Source: Psychrobacter sp. JB385 (lineage in GTDB: Bacteria > Pseudomonadota > Gammaproteobacteria > Pseudomonadales > Moraxellaceae). Taken from it: 64,000 bases of DNA. The stretch is taken from contig NZ_FUKN01000005.1 in the NCBI RefSeq assembly GCF_900163785.1, forward strand, positions 124,001 to 188,000, read 5' to 3'. This document shows positions 1 through 10,246 of this stretch, piece after piece (position 1 is the first letter of the stretch; each line of letters begins with the position of its first letter). Under the pieces are notes generated by a model. It saw only the letters and a program-made list of their open reading frames with translations, made no database searches and had not been told where the DNA came from. The position numbers and the translations under genes were made by a program.

Positions 1-127
1 AGCTGCCGTTTGTTCGTAATGGCAAACAGCAATTTGACTCATAAGCATCATAAACCCTATTATTAGCCTGCATTAGCTAGTGTTCACTATTTTTGTTAAT
101 TACCCTCTATCATTTAGGAGAGAGACC

Positions 128-508
128 ATGAGCAATATCCCAGCAGAATTGAAGTATATCGCCAGCCACGAATGGCTACGCTTAGAAGACGACGGCACCA
201 TCACCGTTGGTATCACTGACCATGCACAAGACTTGTTGGGTGATGTGGTGTTTGTTGAATTACCAGAGGTTGGTGACATCATTGCTGTTGATGATGAAAT
301 CTCAGTGGTTGAATCTGTCAAAGCCGCTTCTGACGTTTATGCGCCCATTTCAGGTGAAGTGGTTGAAATCAATGAAGCCTTAGAAGACGATCCTGAAATC
401 ATCAACTCTGATCCGTATGGTGCTGGTTGGTTCTTCCGTATTAAGCCTGACAACATCGCTGATTATGAAGCACTAATGACAGCCGATGAGTACGAAAACG
501 AGCTGTAA
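128..508 (+). CDS. gcvH: Glycine cleavage system H protein
   Basis: Lipoyl carrier of the glycine cleavage complex. It shuttles the aminomethyl group between the P, T and L proteins in the cytoplasm. The 126-residue product has the usual family length, and the lipoyl-accepting lysine is visible at residue 65 in the motif [10 protein letters not shown]. An in-frame start further upstream at 80 is possible, but the ATG at 128 follows a good AGGAGAGA ribosome site and gives the family N-terminus. gcvP lies downstream beyond a nitroreductase gene. A gcvT gene, if linked, would be upstream of the window. Identification is firm. Confidence 0.96.
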   Translation: MSNIPAELKYIASHEWLRLEDDGTITVGITDHAQDLLGDVVFVELPEVGDIIAVDDEISVVESVKAASDVYAPISGEVVEINEALEDDPEIINSDPYGAGWFFRIKPDNIADYEALMTADEYENEL

Positions 509-596
509 TATCTACTTTATGTGCTGATCTAAGGCGGTACTTATCAAGTATCGCTCTTATGAAGCAGTAAACAGCTCTTGATACGATATTTTACTA

Positions 597-636
597 TGAT
601 AGATACTGGCGATGGCTGGTATCTATATGTTTTATT
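597..636 (+). terminator. Possible terminator after gcvH
   Basis: A stem of AGATACTGGC against GCTGGTATCT, closing on a GATG loop and including two G-T pairs, is followed by a T-rich stretch. It lies about 90 bp past the gcvH stop and would separate gcvH from the nitroreductase gene. The T-tract is imperfect. Confidence 0.4.
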
Positions 637-752
637 TAAAAAGTGATTGTTCAACGTATTACTGTCAATAACTACCCCGCTTATTCGTATTGATCACTTG
701 TCGCACTATATGATTGCAGATTTGCAGAATTCTTAAGAAGCTGCCATCGATA

Positions 753-1553
753 ATGACTCAAGTTAAGCACCCAATCCCCAGTCTGGATCCTAATATGAAC
801 CCCAATACTGACCATCAAGACAGCATTGCTACGCCTAGCCACACGCCGCAATTACAAGCGTTTCGTGAAGTGGTTGAGTCGCGCCGTTCAGTACGTCGCT
901 TTACGGACACACCAATACCTGATGACGTATTAGCAGACTGTCTGCGTCTGGCTATGCTAGCGCCAAACTCTAGCAACTTACAGCCGTGGGAGTTTTATGT
1001 TATTGATAGTACTGATAGCCGTAAGCAGGCCGTAAAAAACTGCATGAATCAAAATGCAGCAAAAACATCAGCTCGCCTCATCGCTGTCGTGGCTCGAACC
1101 GATATTTGGCACGATCATGCCAAGCAAATATTGCGTGAATATCCTGATAAACCTGTGCCAAAAAAGGTGAAAGACTACTATACCAAAGTGGTATCGATGG
1201 ATTTTTTACGAGGTCCAGCCAATGTCGTATCTGCCGCAAAATGGGGTGCAACTCAGGTCGTTCGACGCGTAAAAGGCCCGATTAAATCACCTTATTATAC
1301 CTTTGAAGACACCAAAAACTGGGCCACCAACAATACAGCACTGGCAGCGCAAAACCTTATGTTAGCGCTACGTGCACATGGATTTGACAGCTGTGCTATG
1401 GGCGGCTTTGATGAGCCAGCCATGAAGAAGCTATTGGATCTGAGCGACGAGCAACATCTTATTATGATGATTGGTGCTGGTGAGCGTGCCGATAATGGTG
1501 TCTACAATACCCAATTTCGTTTTGATCAAGACCAATTCGTGCACTATGTATAG
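753..1553 (+). CDS. Nitroreductase-family FMN oxidoreductase
   Basis: Predicted cytoplasmic FMN-dependent NAD(P)H oxidoreductase of the nitroreductase superfamily; the substrate cannot be told from sequence. The N-terminal FMN-binding signature is visible as ESRRSVRRFTDTPIP followed by LAPNSSNLQPWEFYVI, and the C-terminal half has the usual glycine-rich segment SCAMGGFDEPAM. From the ATG at 753 the product is 266 residues. The frame stays open to a TTG at 714, and no strong ribosome site decides between them. It sits between gcvH and gcvP on the same strand, which is unusual, but has its own intergenic spacer and need not be in one transcript with them. Confidence 0.85.
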   Translation: MTQVKHPIPSLDPNMNPNTDHQDSIATPSHTPQLQAFREVVESRRSVRRFTDTPIPDDVLADCLRLAMLAPNSSNLQPWEFYVIDSTDSRKQAVKNCMNQNAAKTSARLIAVVARTDIWHDHAKQILREYPDKPVPKKVKDYYTKVVSMDFLRGPANVVSAAKWGATQVVRRVKGPIKSPYYTFEDTKNWATNNTALAAQNLMLALRAHGFDSCAMGGFDEPAMKKLLDLSDEQHLIMMIGAGERADNGVYNTQFRFDQDQFVHYV

Positions 1554-1611
1554 TGTATGAGACCGTGATTTTTAGTTACTTTATTTATTACTCCCTTAAC
1601 CAAGGACTGTC

Positions 1612-4509
1612 ATGACTATCTCTCAAAACCCTACGTTTGATACCTTTCAAGGATTATTCAACGAAGCTGAATTTGTCTATCGCCACTTAGGCTCAAATGA
1701 CACCAAACAAGCTGATTTGCTAAGCGCGGTTGGCTACAAAGACATGGAAAGCTTCATCAACGACACCGTTCCTGAGCCAGTACGTTTGCACAAAGCATTG
1801 GATCTGCCTGTGGCAATGAGTGAACATGCAGCGCTTGCCAAACTGCGGACGATGGCGGACGACATTACCGTTAATAAGAGCTATATTGGTCAAGGCTACT
1901 CACCTGTACGTATGCCTGCGGTCATTCAGCGCAACGTACTTGAAAATCCAGGTTGGTACACCGCTTATACCCCTTATCAAGCGGAAATCGCTCAAGGTCG
2001 CTTAGAAGCCCTACTCAATTTCCAGCAAGTATGTATTGATTTGACAGGTCTTGAGATGGCTGGCGCATCCTTACTGGACGAAGCCACGGCAGCAGCAGAA
2101 GCCATGGCGATGTCAAAGCGTGTGAGCAAAAGCAAATCAACACAGTTTTTCGTTGATGAGCGCGTATATCCACAAACGCTAGATGTTATCAATACTCGCG
2201 CCAAATACTTTGGTTGGGACGTAGTGGTTGGTGATTTTGACACTGCCAAATCAGGCGATTATTTTGGTGCGCTATTCCAGTATGTGGGCGCTGAAGGCGA
2301 CGTGAAAGATCTGACAGATGTCATCGCAGCAGTCAAAGAAAACAAAACGTATGTCAGCGTCGTCAGTGACATCATGAGCTTGGTATTACTAAAATCACCA
2401 GCCGATATGGGTGCAGACGTGGCGCTTGGTAGCACGCAGCGCTTTGGTATTCCAATGGGCTTTGGTGGTCCACACGCCGCTTATTTTGCTTTTTCAGATA
2501 AAGCCAAGCGCTCTGCCCCTGGCCGTATCATTGGTGTGTCAAAAGATGCTCAAGGCAATACAGCGCTACGTATGGCTCTACAGACGCGTGAACAGCATAT
2601 CCGCCGCGAAAAAGCCAACTCAAACATCTGTACCTCACAAGTATTACTTGCCAACTTAGCGGGCATGTATGCGGTTTATCATGGTCCAGAAGGGGTTAAG
2701 CGTATTGCGACTCGCATCCATGCGTTTGCCACTGCTTTTGCGACAGTAATTAAAGAAGCGAATGATAGCAGCCTAAATGTGGTACATGATCAGTTCTTTG
2801 ATACGGTTGTTGTGGATTGTGGTTCAGAGAAACTAGCCACACAGATTTTTGAAAATGCCGACAATCTTGGTTACAACCTATGGCGCTTGGGCGAGCAAAA
2901 ACTGGCGGTTGCTTTTAGTGAAACCAGTGATCAGCAAGACTTTAAGGTGTTGACGCAGTTATTTGTCAGTAAAGCTCACGACTTGCCTGAAACGGCTAGC
3001 GTGTCTCTTGATAGCGAACATTTACGCACGGATGATATCTTGACTCATCCAGTCTTTAACTCGCATCACACTGAGCACGAAATGCTGCGCTACTTAAAAT
3101 CGCTTGAAGACAAAGATTTGGCGATGAATCGCAGTATGATTTCACTCGGTAGCTGTACCATGAAGCTCAATGCGACCAGTGAGATGCTACCGATCACGTG
3201 GCCTGAGTTTGCCAATGTGCATCCTTTTGCACCGCGCGATCAAGTCACTGGTTATATCGCAATGATTGATAGCTTACAAGACCAGCTAAAAGCCATCACA
3301 GGTTTTGATGATGTGTCTATGCAGCCTAACTCTGGTGCCTCTGGTGAATATGCAGGTCTGCTCGCTATTCGTCGTTATCATGAGTCATTGGGCGAAACCA
3401 ACCGTGATGTTTGCTTGATTCCGATGTCAGCACACGGCACTAACCCTGCTACTGCAATGATGATGGGCATGCAAGTGGTCGTGGTAAAAACCGATGACAA
3501 TGGCAACGTTGATATCGATGACTTAACCGCCAAATGTGAAGAGCACAGCGAGCGTTTGGGCGCATTAATGATCACTTACCCATCGACTCATGGGGTATTT
3601 GAAGAAGGCATCCGTCATATTTGCGACCTAATTCATAAACATGGCGGCCAAGTCTATATGGATGGTGCCAATATGAATGCTCAGGTTGGCATGATGCAAC
3701 CTGCAGATGTTGGTGCCGATGTGCTACACATGAACTTACACAAGACTTTCTGTATCCCGCATGGTGGCGGTGGTCCAGGTATGGGCCCTATTGGTATGAA
3801 AGCACACTTAGCACCTTTTATGGCCAACCATACCCTAAGCCCTGTACACAATGCGCAAAAAGATTGCTCAGCCGTATCAGCAGCCCCTTATGGTTCAGCC
3901 AGCATTTTACCTATCTCATGGATGTATATCGCTATGATGGGACGTGATGGCTTACTAAAAGCGACCGAGCTAGCATTGTTAAATGCCAACTACGTAGCAG
4001 CTGAGTTAAAAGGTCACTACCCTGTCCTATATACCGGCAAAAACGGCCGCGTTGCTCACGAATGTATCATCGATATTCGTCCGTTAAAAGAAGAAACTGG
4101 CATCACCGAAAGCGATATTGCTAAGCGCTTGATGGATTATGGTTTCCACTCACCAACGATGAGTTTCCCAGTTGCTGGTACGCTTATGATTGAGCCAACC
4201 GAGTCTGAGTCTAAAGAAGAATTAGATCGCTTTATTAGCGCGCTAAAATCTATCAAAGCCGAAGCCATGAAAGCCAAAGCGGGCGAAGACAACTGGACGC
4301 TAGAAGATAATCCATTGGTCAATGCACCGCATACCGCCGCTATGATTACTGGTGAAGAATGGACGCACCCATACAGCCGTGAGACTGCTGCGTTCCCACT
4401 ACCTTATATCCGTGCCAATAAATTCTGGCCGAGTGTGGCACGCGTCGATGATGCGTACGGTGACAAGAACCTTATGTGCTCTTGCCCAAGTATCGAAAAC
4501 TATATGTAA
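1612..4509 (+). CDS. gcvP: Glycine dehydrogenase (decarboxylating), P protein
   Basis: Pyridoxal-phosphate enzyme that decarboxylates glycine and passes the aminomethyl group to the lipoyl arm of GcvH. The 965-residue product is a full-length, single-chain P protein in which the N- and C-terminal halves are both present, the form typical of proteobacteria. The PLP lysine is residue 711 in [16 protein letters not shown]. The start ATG follows an AAGGACTG ribosome site. The gene ends just before a strong terminator. It works with gcvH about 1.1 kb upstream and with lipA near the right end of the window, which supplies the lipoyl cofactor. Confidence 0.97.
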   Translation: MTISQNPTFDTFQGLFNEAEFVYRHLGSNDTKQADLLSAVGYKDMESFINDTVPEPVRLHKALDLPVAMSEHAALAKLRTMADDITVNKSYIGQGYSPVRMPAVIQRNVLENPGWYTAYTPYQAEIAQGRLEALLNFQQVCIDLTGLEMAGASLLDEATAAAEAMAMSKRVSKSKSTQFFVDERVYPQTLDVINTRAKYFGWDVVVGDFDTAKSGDYFGALFQYVGAEGDVKDLTDVIAAVKENKTYVSVVSDIMSLVLLKSPADMGADVALGSTQRFGIPMGFGGPHAAYFAFSDKAKRSAPGRIIGVSKDAQGNTALRMALQTREQHIRREKANSNICTSQVLLANLAGMYAVYHGPEGVKRIATRIHAFATAFATVIKEANDSSLNVVHDQFFDTVVVDCGSEKLATQIFENADNLGYNLWRLGEQKLAVAFSETSDQQDFKVLTQLFVSKAHDLPETASVSLDSEHLRTDDILTHPVFNSHHTEHEMLRYLKSLEDKDLAMNRSMISLGSCTMKLNATSEMLPITWPEFANVHPFAPRDQVTGYIAMIDSLQDQLKAITGFDDVSMQPNSGASGEYAGLLAIRRYHESLGETNRDVCLIPMSAHGTNPATAMMMGMQVVVVKTDDNGNVDIDDLTAKCEEHSERLGALMITYPSTHGVFEEGIRHICDLIHKHGGQVYMDGANMNAQVGMMQPADVGADVLHMNLHKTFCIPHGGGGPGMGPIGMKAHLAPFMANHTLSPVHNAQKDCSAVSAAPYGSASILPISWMYIAMMGRDGLLKATELALLNANYVAAELKGHYPVLYTGKNGRVAHECIIDIRPLKEETGITESDIAKRLMDYGFHSPTMSFPVAGTLMIEPTESESKEELDRFISALKSIKAEAMKAKAGEDNWTLEDNPLVNAPHTAAMITGEEWTHPYSRETAAFPLPYIRANKFWPSVARVDDAYGDKNLMCSCPSIENYM

Positions 4510-4544
4510 TGATCATTTTCGATAACTGCCCATTTATTTTATAA

Positions 4545-4583
4545 AAAACCGCCAAATCAATCGCTGATTTGGCGGTTTTATTT
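4545..4583 (+). terminator. Rho-independent terminator of gcvP
   Basis: A perfect 15-bp stem (left arm 4545-4559, right arm 4565-4579) with a 5-nt loop, ATCGC, ends in a T-run. The A-run on the other side lets it also serve the convergent lipoprotein gene. Confidence 0.9.
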
Positions 4584-4622
4584 TATGCGTGCATTGTTAA
4601 ATTTTTACATTATTAATGAGAC

Positions 4623-5111
4623 TTAACCACCTAACCAACCTTTATTCAAACCACAGTCTATCCAGTTAAGCTTTATATTTTCACCTGTCAGGATTCCTTT
4701 AGGATAAGTAAACGACCCGCCACCAAGATAAAGCTCATCGCCGATCTTGTAGGACTTGCCTTCAAATAATAAAATTTCTTTATCCGCGTTCCACGAAAAG
4801 GAAGTATCCGCTAATACTAATAAAAGAGTATTGTCCTGTGTCATTACTTCTTCATTATCTCTAGTTAAAGCAAGACAGTTATTAAATTTTGTCAAGTATC
4901 CAGCTGTCATCGCTACAAATCGACCATCAGTTTTAGCTGGAGACCAAGTCGCAATTTGCAGAGTTGGCTTAGCTGGCATAGGTTCGCTTACTACTGTCAT
5001 TTGTGGCATATCTACTTGAACAATTGGTGGTTTCTCCACTCTATAAGTGGTACAACCTGACAGCGAAAAAATAGCTAACATTGAGATTAAAAAATTCAGA
5101 TAATTTGACAA
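4623..5111 (-). CDS. Predicted lipoprotein of unknown function
   Basis: 162-residue protein with a lipoprotein signal peptide: a short hydrophobic stretch followed by the lipobox LSGC, with the acylated cysteine at residue 20. It is therefore expected to be anchored to the inner or outer membrane. The start appears to be a TTG, because it gives a signal peptide of normal length and has an AGGGG ribosome site at good spacing; the next ATG (5081) would leave only nine residues before the cysteine. I do not recognise the mature domain. It contains two further cysteines. It converges on the gcvP terminator. Confidence 0.7.
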   Translation of the reverse strand: MSNYLNFLISMLAIFSLSGCTTYRVEKPPIVQVDMPQMTVVSEPMPAKPTLQIATWSPAKTDGRFVAMTAGYLTKFNNCLALTRDNEEVMTQDNTLLLVLADTSFSWNADKEILLFEGKSYKIGDELYLGGGSFTYPKGILTGENIKLNWIDCGLNKGWLGG

Positions 5112-5211
5112 CTCTTACCCCTAAAGCGCTAATATAAGCAGACTGCTGATTCGCTCATTATGATGAACAAGCGTTGATAAACGTTATAATATTATTCACT
5201 TGGACACCGTT

Positions 5212-5916
5212 ATGCAACAAAAAGACATGGAACAAAAAACGCCTACACGAAAAAACCTTGTGATTTTGATACATGGTCTACATCAAACGACTTGGATGAT
5301 GCGTCCATTAGCAAAGCGTTTACAAGCGCAAGGCTTTGCCACCCATCAATACCGCTATCGCAGCATGCGCGACAGTATCAAAACCAACAGCCATCGACTA
5401 CATGAGTGGCTGAGCGCCAACCACCATCCCGATCAGCCAATAGATTTGGTCGGTCATAGCTTGGGTGGATTGATTATTCGTGATTTTTTGGCCAATTATC
5501 CTGAGTGGCAAATTGGACGCTGCGTCACGCTTGGCACGCCGCACGTGGGTAGTGTTTGCGCCGATTACGTATGGCGCCTGAGTCCTTTGATTGTAGGACG
5601 TTCTTATATCGATGCACTCGATGGTACAGCGACGTCCTGTCCTAAGCATATCCATCTGGGCGTGATTGCAGGCGATAAACCGCGCGGATTGGGTCAACCT
5701 TTTTTGCAATATCATAATCGCAAACTGAACAGAGAAGGCGAATCAGCAGCTACAGAAAACTGTGCTCATGATGGCACTGTCTATGTCAGCGAAACACGAC
5801 TTGAATGCGCCAACGACCACATCACCCTTCCCGTCACCCACACAGGCATGCTGGTCGACAAAGAAGTGGCTCGACAAGTGATTTACTTTTTGGAAAATGG
5901 TGAATTTGAACACTAG
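5212..5916 (+). CDS. Alpha/beta hydrolase, lipase-like
   Basis: Predicted serine hydrolase of the triacylglycerol lipase/PGAP1-like group. Visible motifs are the oxyanion segment LIHGLHQTTW near the N-terminus, the nucleophile elbow GHSLGG, an acid-loop candidate HDGTVYVSET, and a final histidine in LPVTHTGML. These make a complete Ser-Asp-His triad plausible. About 234 residues with no evident signal peptide, so probably cytoplasmic. The frame extends to a TTG at 5200, but the ATG at 5212 is preferred; an ATG at 5227 is also possible. Substrate is unknown. Confidence 0.8.
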   Translation: MQQKDMEQKTPTRKNLVILIHGLHQTTWMMRPLAKRLQAQGFATHQYRYRSMRDSIKTNSHRLHEWLSANHHPDQPIDLVGHSLGGLIIRDFLANYPEWQIGRCVTLGTPHVGSVCADYVWRLSPLIVGRSYIDALDGTATSCPKHIHLGVIAGDKPRGLGQPFLQYHNRKLNREGESAATENCAHDGTVYVSETRLECANDHITLPVTHTGMLVDKEVARQVIYFLENGEFEH

Positions 5917-5956
5917 AGCGTGTTATGCAGCATACTTGGCTGACAACGACTTCTTT

Positions 5957-7252
5957 TTATCTAATGCCCATACCTTGCTTCAACTCGGTTTTATGCTTTT
6001 CAATGACTGGAATTAACGTATTTACAACCCAGTCATTGCGCCAGCCTTTTAGTCCTTGCGGTAGCTCACTAATGTCTTGATCAAAAGCAACCACTTCGTA
6101 CAACTGACTAAGCCACTTTTTACGCATTAATACACTGGCAGGGACGCCAATACTACGGGCGTGATCGTCAATCGCTTGCTGCACTGCTTTTGATAAAACT
6201 TTGTTTTTTGAGCGATAAGGCGGCAATAAACAGGCTGGATGCTCAGCAGGTGGTAGACTTCTCGCCTCTCTTACTATCTTGAGTAACTCTTCACCATATA
6301 GACGCAGCATACTGCGGTGCATCGTGGTTTTATGCGCAAGCTCTCGCATACTGTTCGGCTTTTCCGTGACAATCTCACGCACCGCTTGTTTTTTTATGAC
6401 AAAAGTACGTGGCTGATTGGTCGAACGTGCCAGTCCCTCTCGCCAAGTAGCAATCGCTTTTAGGATGGCCATTTGCTCTGAGGTATAGCGATAGTCTGCC
6501 ATCGATAGATACATGGCATCATCTTCAACACGCTGTGCCTCATATAGGTCACTGGCATAAAGCTGACAGTCAGCCCACACATAATCATAAAGACCTTGCG
6601 CTTTTAGCTTGTCCTCAATCTGCAAATACAACGCTGGCAAAAACCGCACATCATCAATGGCATACTGCTTTTGCTCATCTGATAGCGGACGCTGCAACCA
6701 ATCTGATTGACTTTGTTCTTTATCGATATGTATCTCTAACTGATCCGCCAACGCCTGCTGATAACCCATTTGCAATTGCCCCGTCAAATAAGACAGCGCA
6801 ATCTGCGTATCAAAAATATTGGTCAATGGTGGACAACCAGATAAAAGGTAAAAGATACCCAAGTCTTCACCGCACGCATGCCAAATAGCGACATCAACAT
6901 CACTTAGTGCTTGCCAAAGCTCAGCCAATTGCAGCTGCGGCGCATCCAGCAAATAGATATGATCGCCCGTATTTAACTGCACCAGTGCCAAGCGTGGGTA
7001 ATAGGTATCACGCTTAATAAACTCTGTATCGAGCGCCACGCGACCACAAGTAGCCAATGCTTCGATGACCTCATCCAATTGATGCTGCTCATGCACCCAA
7101 GTGACGACGGCATTATTAGCAGTCTCTAATAATGTATCGATGTCTATGGCTGAGGATAAAGAGACTGAATGGCTCGCTAAAGCATCCTCAGTCGCGAGAT
7201 CATTGGTAGCATTTTGTTGAGGGTTTGAAACGTTCACAGCATGATTGGACAC
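5957..7252 (-). CDS. rnd: Ribonuclease D
   Basis: 3'-5' exoribonuclease acting on tRNA precursors and other structured RNAs. The DEDD exonuclease domain begins at the motif ALDTEFIKRDTYYPRLALVQ and includes DVDVAIWHACGEDL and YAIDDVRFL. A C-terminal HRDC-like helical region follows. The product is 431 residues, longer than E. coli RNase D (about 375), because of an N-terminal extension of roughly 45 residues before the exonuclease domain. The start used is a GTG with only a weak ribosome site, so part of that extension may not be translated. Confidence 0.88.
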   Translation of the reverse strand: MSNHAVNVSNPQQNATNDLATEDALASHSVSLSSAIDIDTLLETANNAVVTWVHEQHQLDEVIEALATCGRVALDTEFIKRDTYYPRLALVQLNTGDHIYLLDAPQLQLAELWQALSDVDVAIWHACGEDLGIFYLLSGCPPLTNIFDTQIALSYLTGQLQMGYQQALADQLEIHIDKEQSQSDWLQRPLSDEQKQYAIDDVRFLPALYLQIEDKLKAQGLYDYVWADCQLYASDLYEAQRVEDDAMYLSMADYRYTSEQMAILKAIATWREGLARSTNQPRTFVIKKQAVREIVTEKPNSMRELAHKTTMHRSMLRLYGEELLKIVREARSLPPAEHPACLLPPYRSKNKVLSKAVQQAIDDHARSIGVPASVLMRKKWLSQLYEVVAFDQDISELPQGLKGWRNDWVVNTLIPVIEKHKTELKQGMGIR

Positions 7253-7386
7253 GGGCAGATACCTGCATAAATAAAAGAAAATAAAACACTCAATAGTATT
7301 TTAATAAAATAGGATAAAGAATAACGTCATTATAACCGTAGTGAGCTATAAAATAAGCCTGATTTATTTTATAGAATACTTAGGTT

Positions 7387-7980
7387 TTATAAAAAGGAGC
7401 GGTTCTGCATGGCTTGACCCAGCGTCATACTATCTAAGTATTCAAGCTCACCGCCCATCGGCACGCCTTGTGCTAGGCGGGTAATTTTATTGACGTGGCG
7501 TCCGACAGCTTCGCTGATGAAATGCGCCGTGGTTTGTCCTTCGACAGTGGTACCCGTTGCCAATATCAGCTCTTCAACTGGTTCTTGCTTGACCCGCCAA
7601 ACCAATTGATCAATGTTTAAGTCATCCGCACTGATGCCATCGATGGGTGATAGATGACCGCCCAACACAAAATAACGCCCACGATAGCCTGCGGTTTGCT
7701 CAATTGCCATGACATCGGCTGCCGTTTCGACCACGCACAGCAAACTATCATCACGTCTAGGGTCTTGGCAGAGTGGACACACCGCTTCATCGCTAAAACT
7801 ATGACAACGCTGACATTCTACGATGTCACGCATTGCCTCGTCTAAGGCATGAGCCAGTGCCATTCCTTGGGGGCGTTTTTTGGTGAGCAAATGCAGCGCC
7901 ATACGTTGGGCACTCTTTTGACCCACACCCGGCAACACACGTAGCTGTTTGACCAGCAAATCAAATTTGGCTGTCAGCAA
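7387..7980 (-). CDS. recR: Recombination mediator RecR
   Basis: RecR, the partner of RecO/RecF in loading RecA at single-strand gaps. The helix-hairpin-helix DNA-binding motif [13 protein letters not shown], the four-cysteine zinc finger ([16 protein letters not shown]) and the Toprim domain starting at [14 protein letters not shown] are all present. The start is placed at a TTG: it has an AAAGGAAG ribosome site at correct spacing and yields 197 residues, the family length. A longer frame to 8031 would run through a terminator hairpin. It lies downstream of ybaB, a classical neighbour. A dnaX gene is not next to them here. Confidence 0.93.
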   Translation of the reverse strand: MLTAKFDLLVKQLRVLPGVGQKSAQRMALHLLTKKRPQGMALAHALDEAMRDIVECQRCHSFSDEAVCPLCQDPRRDDSLLCVVETAADVMAIEQTAGYRGRYFVLGGHLSPIDGISADDLNIDQLVWRVKQEPVEELILATGTTVEGQTTAHFISEAVGRHVNKITRLAQGVPMGGELEYLDSMTLGQAMQNRSFL

Positions 7981-8008
7981 AGTTACTTCCTTTATTTGTA
8001 AACCATAG

Positions 8009-8051
8009 CTATAAAAATGGGGTCGTATCATGTCGATAACAACCCCATTTT
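8009..8051 (-). terminator. Terminator between ybaB and recR
   Basis: Read on the minus strand, a perfect 10-bp stem (8042-8051 with 8014-8023) and an 18-nt loop is followed by a short T-run. It should end or reduce ybaB transcripts before recR, and supports the short recR start. Confidence 0.6.
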
Positions 8052-8076
8052 GTCTTTAGCATGAAGTATTTAATGC

Positions 8077-8406
8077 TTAAAACATGCCTTGCATACCTGG
8101 TGGCAGACCCATACCTGAGGTCGCGCCAGCCATGGTTTCTTCGTATAGCTCATCGGCTTGACGAACTGCATCATTGATAGCGGCCGCGATCAAATCTTCG
8201 ATCATGTCTGGCTCATCTTCTAGCAAGCTTGGATCAATGCTCAGACGCTTAACCACATGACGACCAGTCATAGTGACCTTTACCAGACCACTGCCTGCTT
8301 CTGCTTGCACTTCTTTGTTGGCCAGTTCTTTTTTGGCGTTTTCTACGTTGGCTTCTACTTTCTTTTGCATCGTTTGGGCTTGTTGCATCAATGCTTGAAT
8401 GTTCAT
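8077..8406 (-). CDS. YbaB/EbfC nucleoid-associated protein
   Basis: Small dimeric DNA-binding protein of the YbaB/EbfC family, usually encoded beside recR. The 109-residue length is typical. The family signature is visible in the centre as [23 protein letters not shown], with the flanking helices rich in lysine and glutamate and a glycine/methionine-rich C-terminal tail ([16 protein letters not shown]). The ATG follows an AGAGGC ribosome site. Role in the cell is probably nucleoid organisation; the exact function in this lineage is not known. Confidence 0.92.
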   Translation of the reverse strand: MNIQALMQQAQTMQKKVEANVENAKKELANKEVQAEAGSGLVKVTMTGRHVVKRLSIDPSLLEDEPDMIEDLIAAAINDAVRQADELYEETMAGATSGMGLPPGMQGMF

Positions 8407-8632
8407 AACTGCCTCTTTCTTTTATAGTAATAAGTAATATAGTCGGTTCAATATAAAAAAATACAGTGGAACTAGCGCAAATCTTTTGTAGCCTTTGTTT
8501 ATCGTCTCCGTCAGCGAAGACACAGCAAGCAAAAAATTGTCTCAGTCACACACTATAATGCTCGGTATGTATTTTGGTTAATATTGACTATAACGTAACG
8601 TGCATGCGCTGACAGTGATTATACCGTTATCT

Positions 8633-9907
8633 TTATAAACTGTCTAAACCACACGCCAAATCTTTGATAATATCTTCTACGTCTTCTAAGCCCACTGACA
8701 GACGAATCAAACCATCATTGACGCCAGCCTCTGCACGCTCTTGCGCTGTAAGACGAAAGTGCGTGGTTGTTGCTGGATGGGTGATTGTGGTTTTGGCATC
8801 GCCTAAATTATTGGTGATAGAGACCATTTGTGTGGAATCAATCACATGCCACGCAGCGGCCTTTGGATCACGGCTATCAGAGGCCTTTACTTCAAACCCC
8901 ATGATAGCACCATAGCCATCTTTCATATGATGCTGGCGGGTTGCAAGCTCATGAGCTGGATGATCGCTAAGACCAGAAAAATGCACTTTACTGACATTGG
9001 GATGATTGACCAAAAACGTCGCCACTTGATTGGCGTTGGCGCAATGGGCGTTCATACGCAATTTGAGTGTCTCAAGACCTTTGGTAAAGACCCAAGCATT
9101 AAAGGGACTCATGCTAATACCGCCTGAGCGCACTACTGTAAACGCTTCTTGCATCAATTTGTCGCTACCAACCAAAGCGCCGCCAAGCACGCGACCTTGT
9201 CCATCCAAATATTTGGTTGCAGAATGAATAACCACATCAGCACCCAAGTCTAGCGGGCGTTGTAGCGCTGGCGTCGCAAAACAATTATCCACGACCAATA
9301 GTATGTCATTGGCTTTACATAGCTCACTCAAATAACCGATGTCACAAATCTGAGCTAGCGGATTGCTTGGGCTTTCACAATAGATCACTTTGGTGTTGGG
9401 CTGGACGGCCTTTGCCCATGCGTCATTATCGAAGCAATCAACGTAGCTTACCTCAACGCCATACTTGGCCATATAGTTATTAAATAGTCCGATAGATGAG
9501 CCAAAGAGCTGATTGGCTGCCAGTAGATGATCGCCCGCTTTTAGGTACGCCAAGCACATGGTCAAAATCGCACCCATACCCGACGCTGTCGCTACGGCGC
9601 GCTCACCATTTTCGAGCGCGGCAAGACGGCGCTCAAAGGTACGAACGCTTGGATTGGTATGGCGTGAATAGACATTACCTGTTTTGGTACCATCAAAATG
9701 TGCTGCGGCATCAGCCGCGGATTGGTAGACATAAGAGCTGGTGGTAAAAATAGGTTCTGAGTGTTCGCCTTCATCCGTGCGATGTTGCCCTGCTCGTACA
9801 GCAATGGTTTGCATGCCATAATCAAGCCCTAAATCTAAGGCATCATTGCGCCAGTTTGGATCTAATGGGTTCACATTGCTCTCATCATAGGTTTGCGACT
9901 GACTCAT
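8633..9907 (-). CDS. metZ: O-succinylhomoserine sulfhydrylase
   Basis: PLP enzyme of the Cys/Met metabolism family that makes homocysteine from an activated homoserine and sulfide in methionine biosynthesis. The 424-residue product shows the whole family fold, with the PLP lysine at residue 232 in HSATKYLDGQGR and the phosphate-binding ASGMGAI segment. The N-terminal context and length fit MetZ better than the longer MetY type. Discrimination from cystathionine gamma-synthase or beta-lyase by eye is not absolute. It is flanked by spacers of about 230 and 340 bp and appears to be transcribed alone; I saw no SAM riboswitch upstream. Confidence 0.88.
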   Translation of the reverse strand: MSQSQTYDESNVNPLDPNWRNDALDLGLDYGMQTIAVRAGQHRTDEGEHSEPIFTTSSYVYQSAADAAAHFDGTKTGNVYSRHTNPSVRTFERRLAALENGERAVATASGMGAILTMCLAYLKAGDHLLAANQLFGSSIGLFNNYMAKYGVEVSYVDCFDNDAWAKAVQPNTKVIYCESPSNPLAQICDIGYLSELCKANDILLVVDNCFATPALQRPLDLGADVVIHSATKYLDGQGRVLGGALVGSDKLMQEAFTVVRSGGISMSPFNAWVFTKGLETLKLRMNAHCANANQVATFLVNHPNVSKVHFSGLSDHPAHELATRQHHMKDGYGAIMGFEVKASDSRDPKAAAWHVIDSTQMVSITNNLGDAKTTITHPATTTHFRLTAQERAEAGVNDGLIRLSVGLEDVEDIIKDLACGLDSL

Positions 9908-10246
9908 AAATATTCCATTGCTTTGATTGGTATTGATTTAATTAATAGTAAAAGAACTGCTTATTTTTTGATTATTGGCTAGCACAGCAAGATTATCATA
10001 TCATGTTAGCTTATTTTAAATAGTAAGCTCGTAAATGAGTCGCTGAATCTTATAAAAATAACGTATTTATAATAGGCAGAGATAACGACAGCTGGTAAGC
10101 TTAGCAGCGATTTGAGTTTTGCCTTGGGTGATATTATCATACGCCTCATATTCAGTGCTATCATCTATAAAAACCGATAGCAAACGCAAGCCCATTTTCT
10201 AAAAGAAACGCTTCATTATACAAAGGTTCACTAAGGTAATTCATTT
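9908..10246 (+). other. Intergenic region between metZ and a phospholipase D-like gene
   Basis: The 339 bp between two divergent genes must hold both promoters. It is AT-rich, with several TATAAT-like stretches around 10050-10075, but I could not fix a start site. No coding frame, tRNA or riboswitch was recognised. Confidence 0.5.

Noticed and set aside
9908..10246. SAM riboswitch upstream of metZ
   Set aside because: No conserved SAM-riboswitch core could be found on the minus strand.
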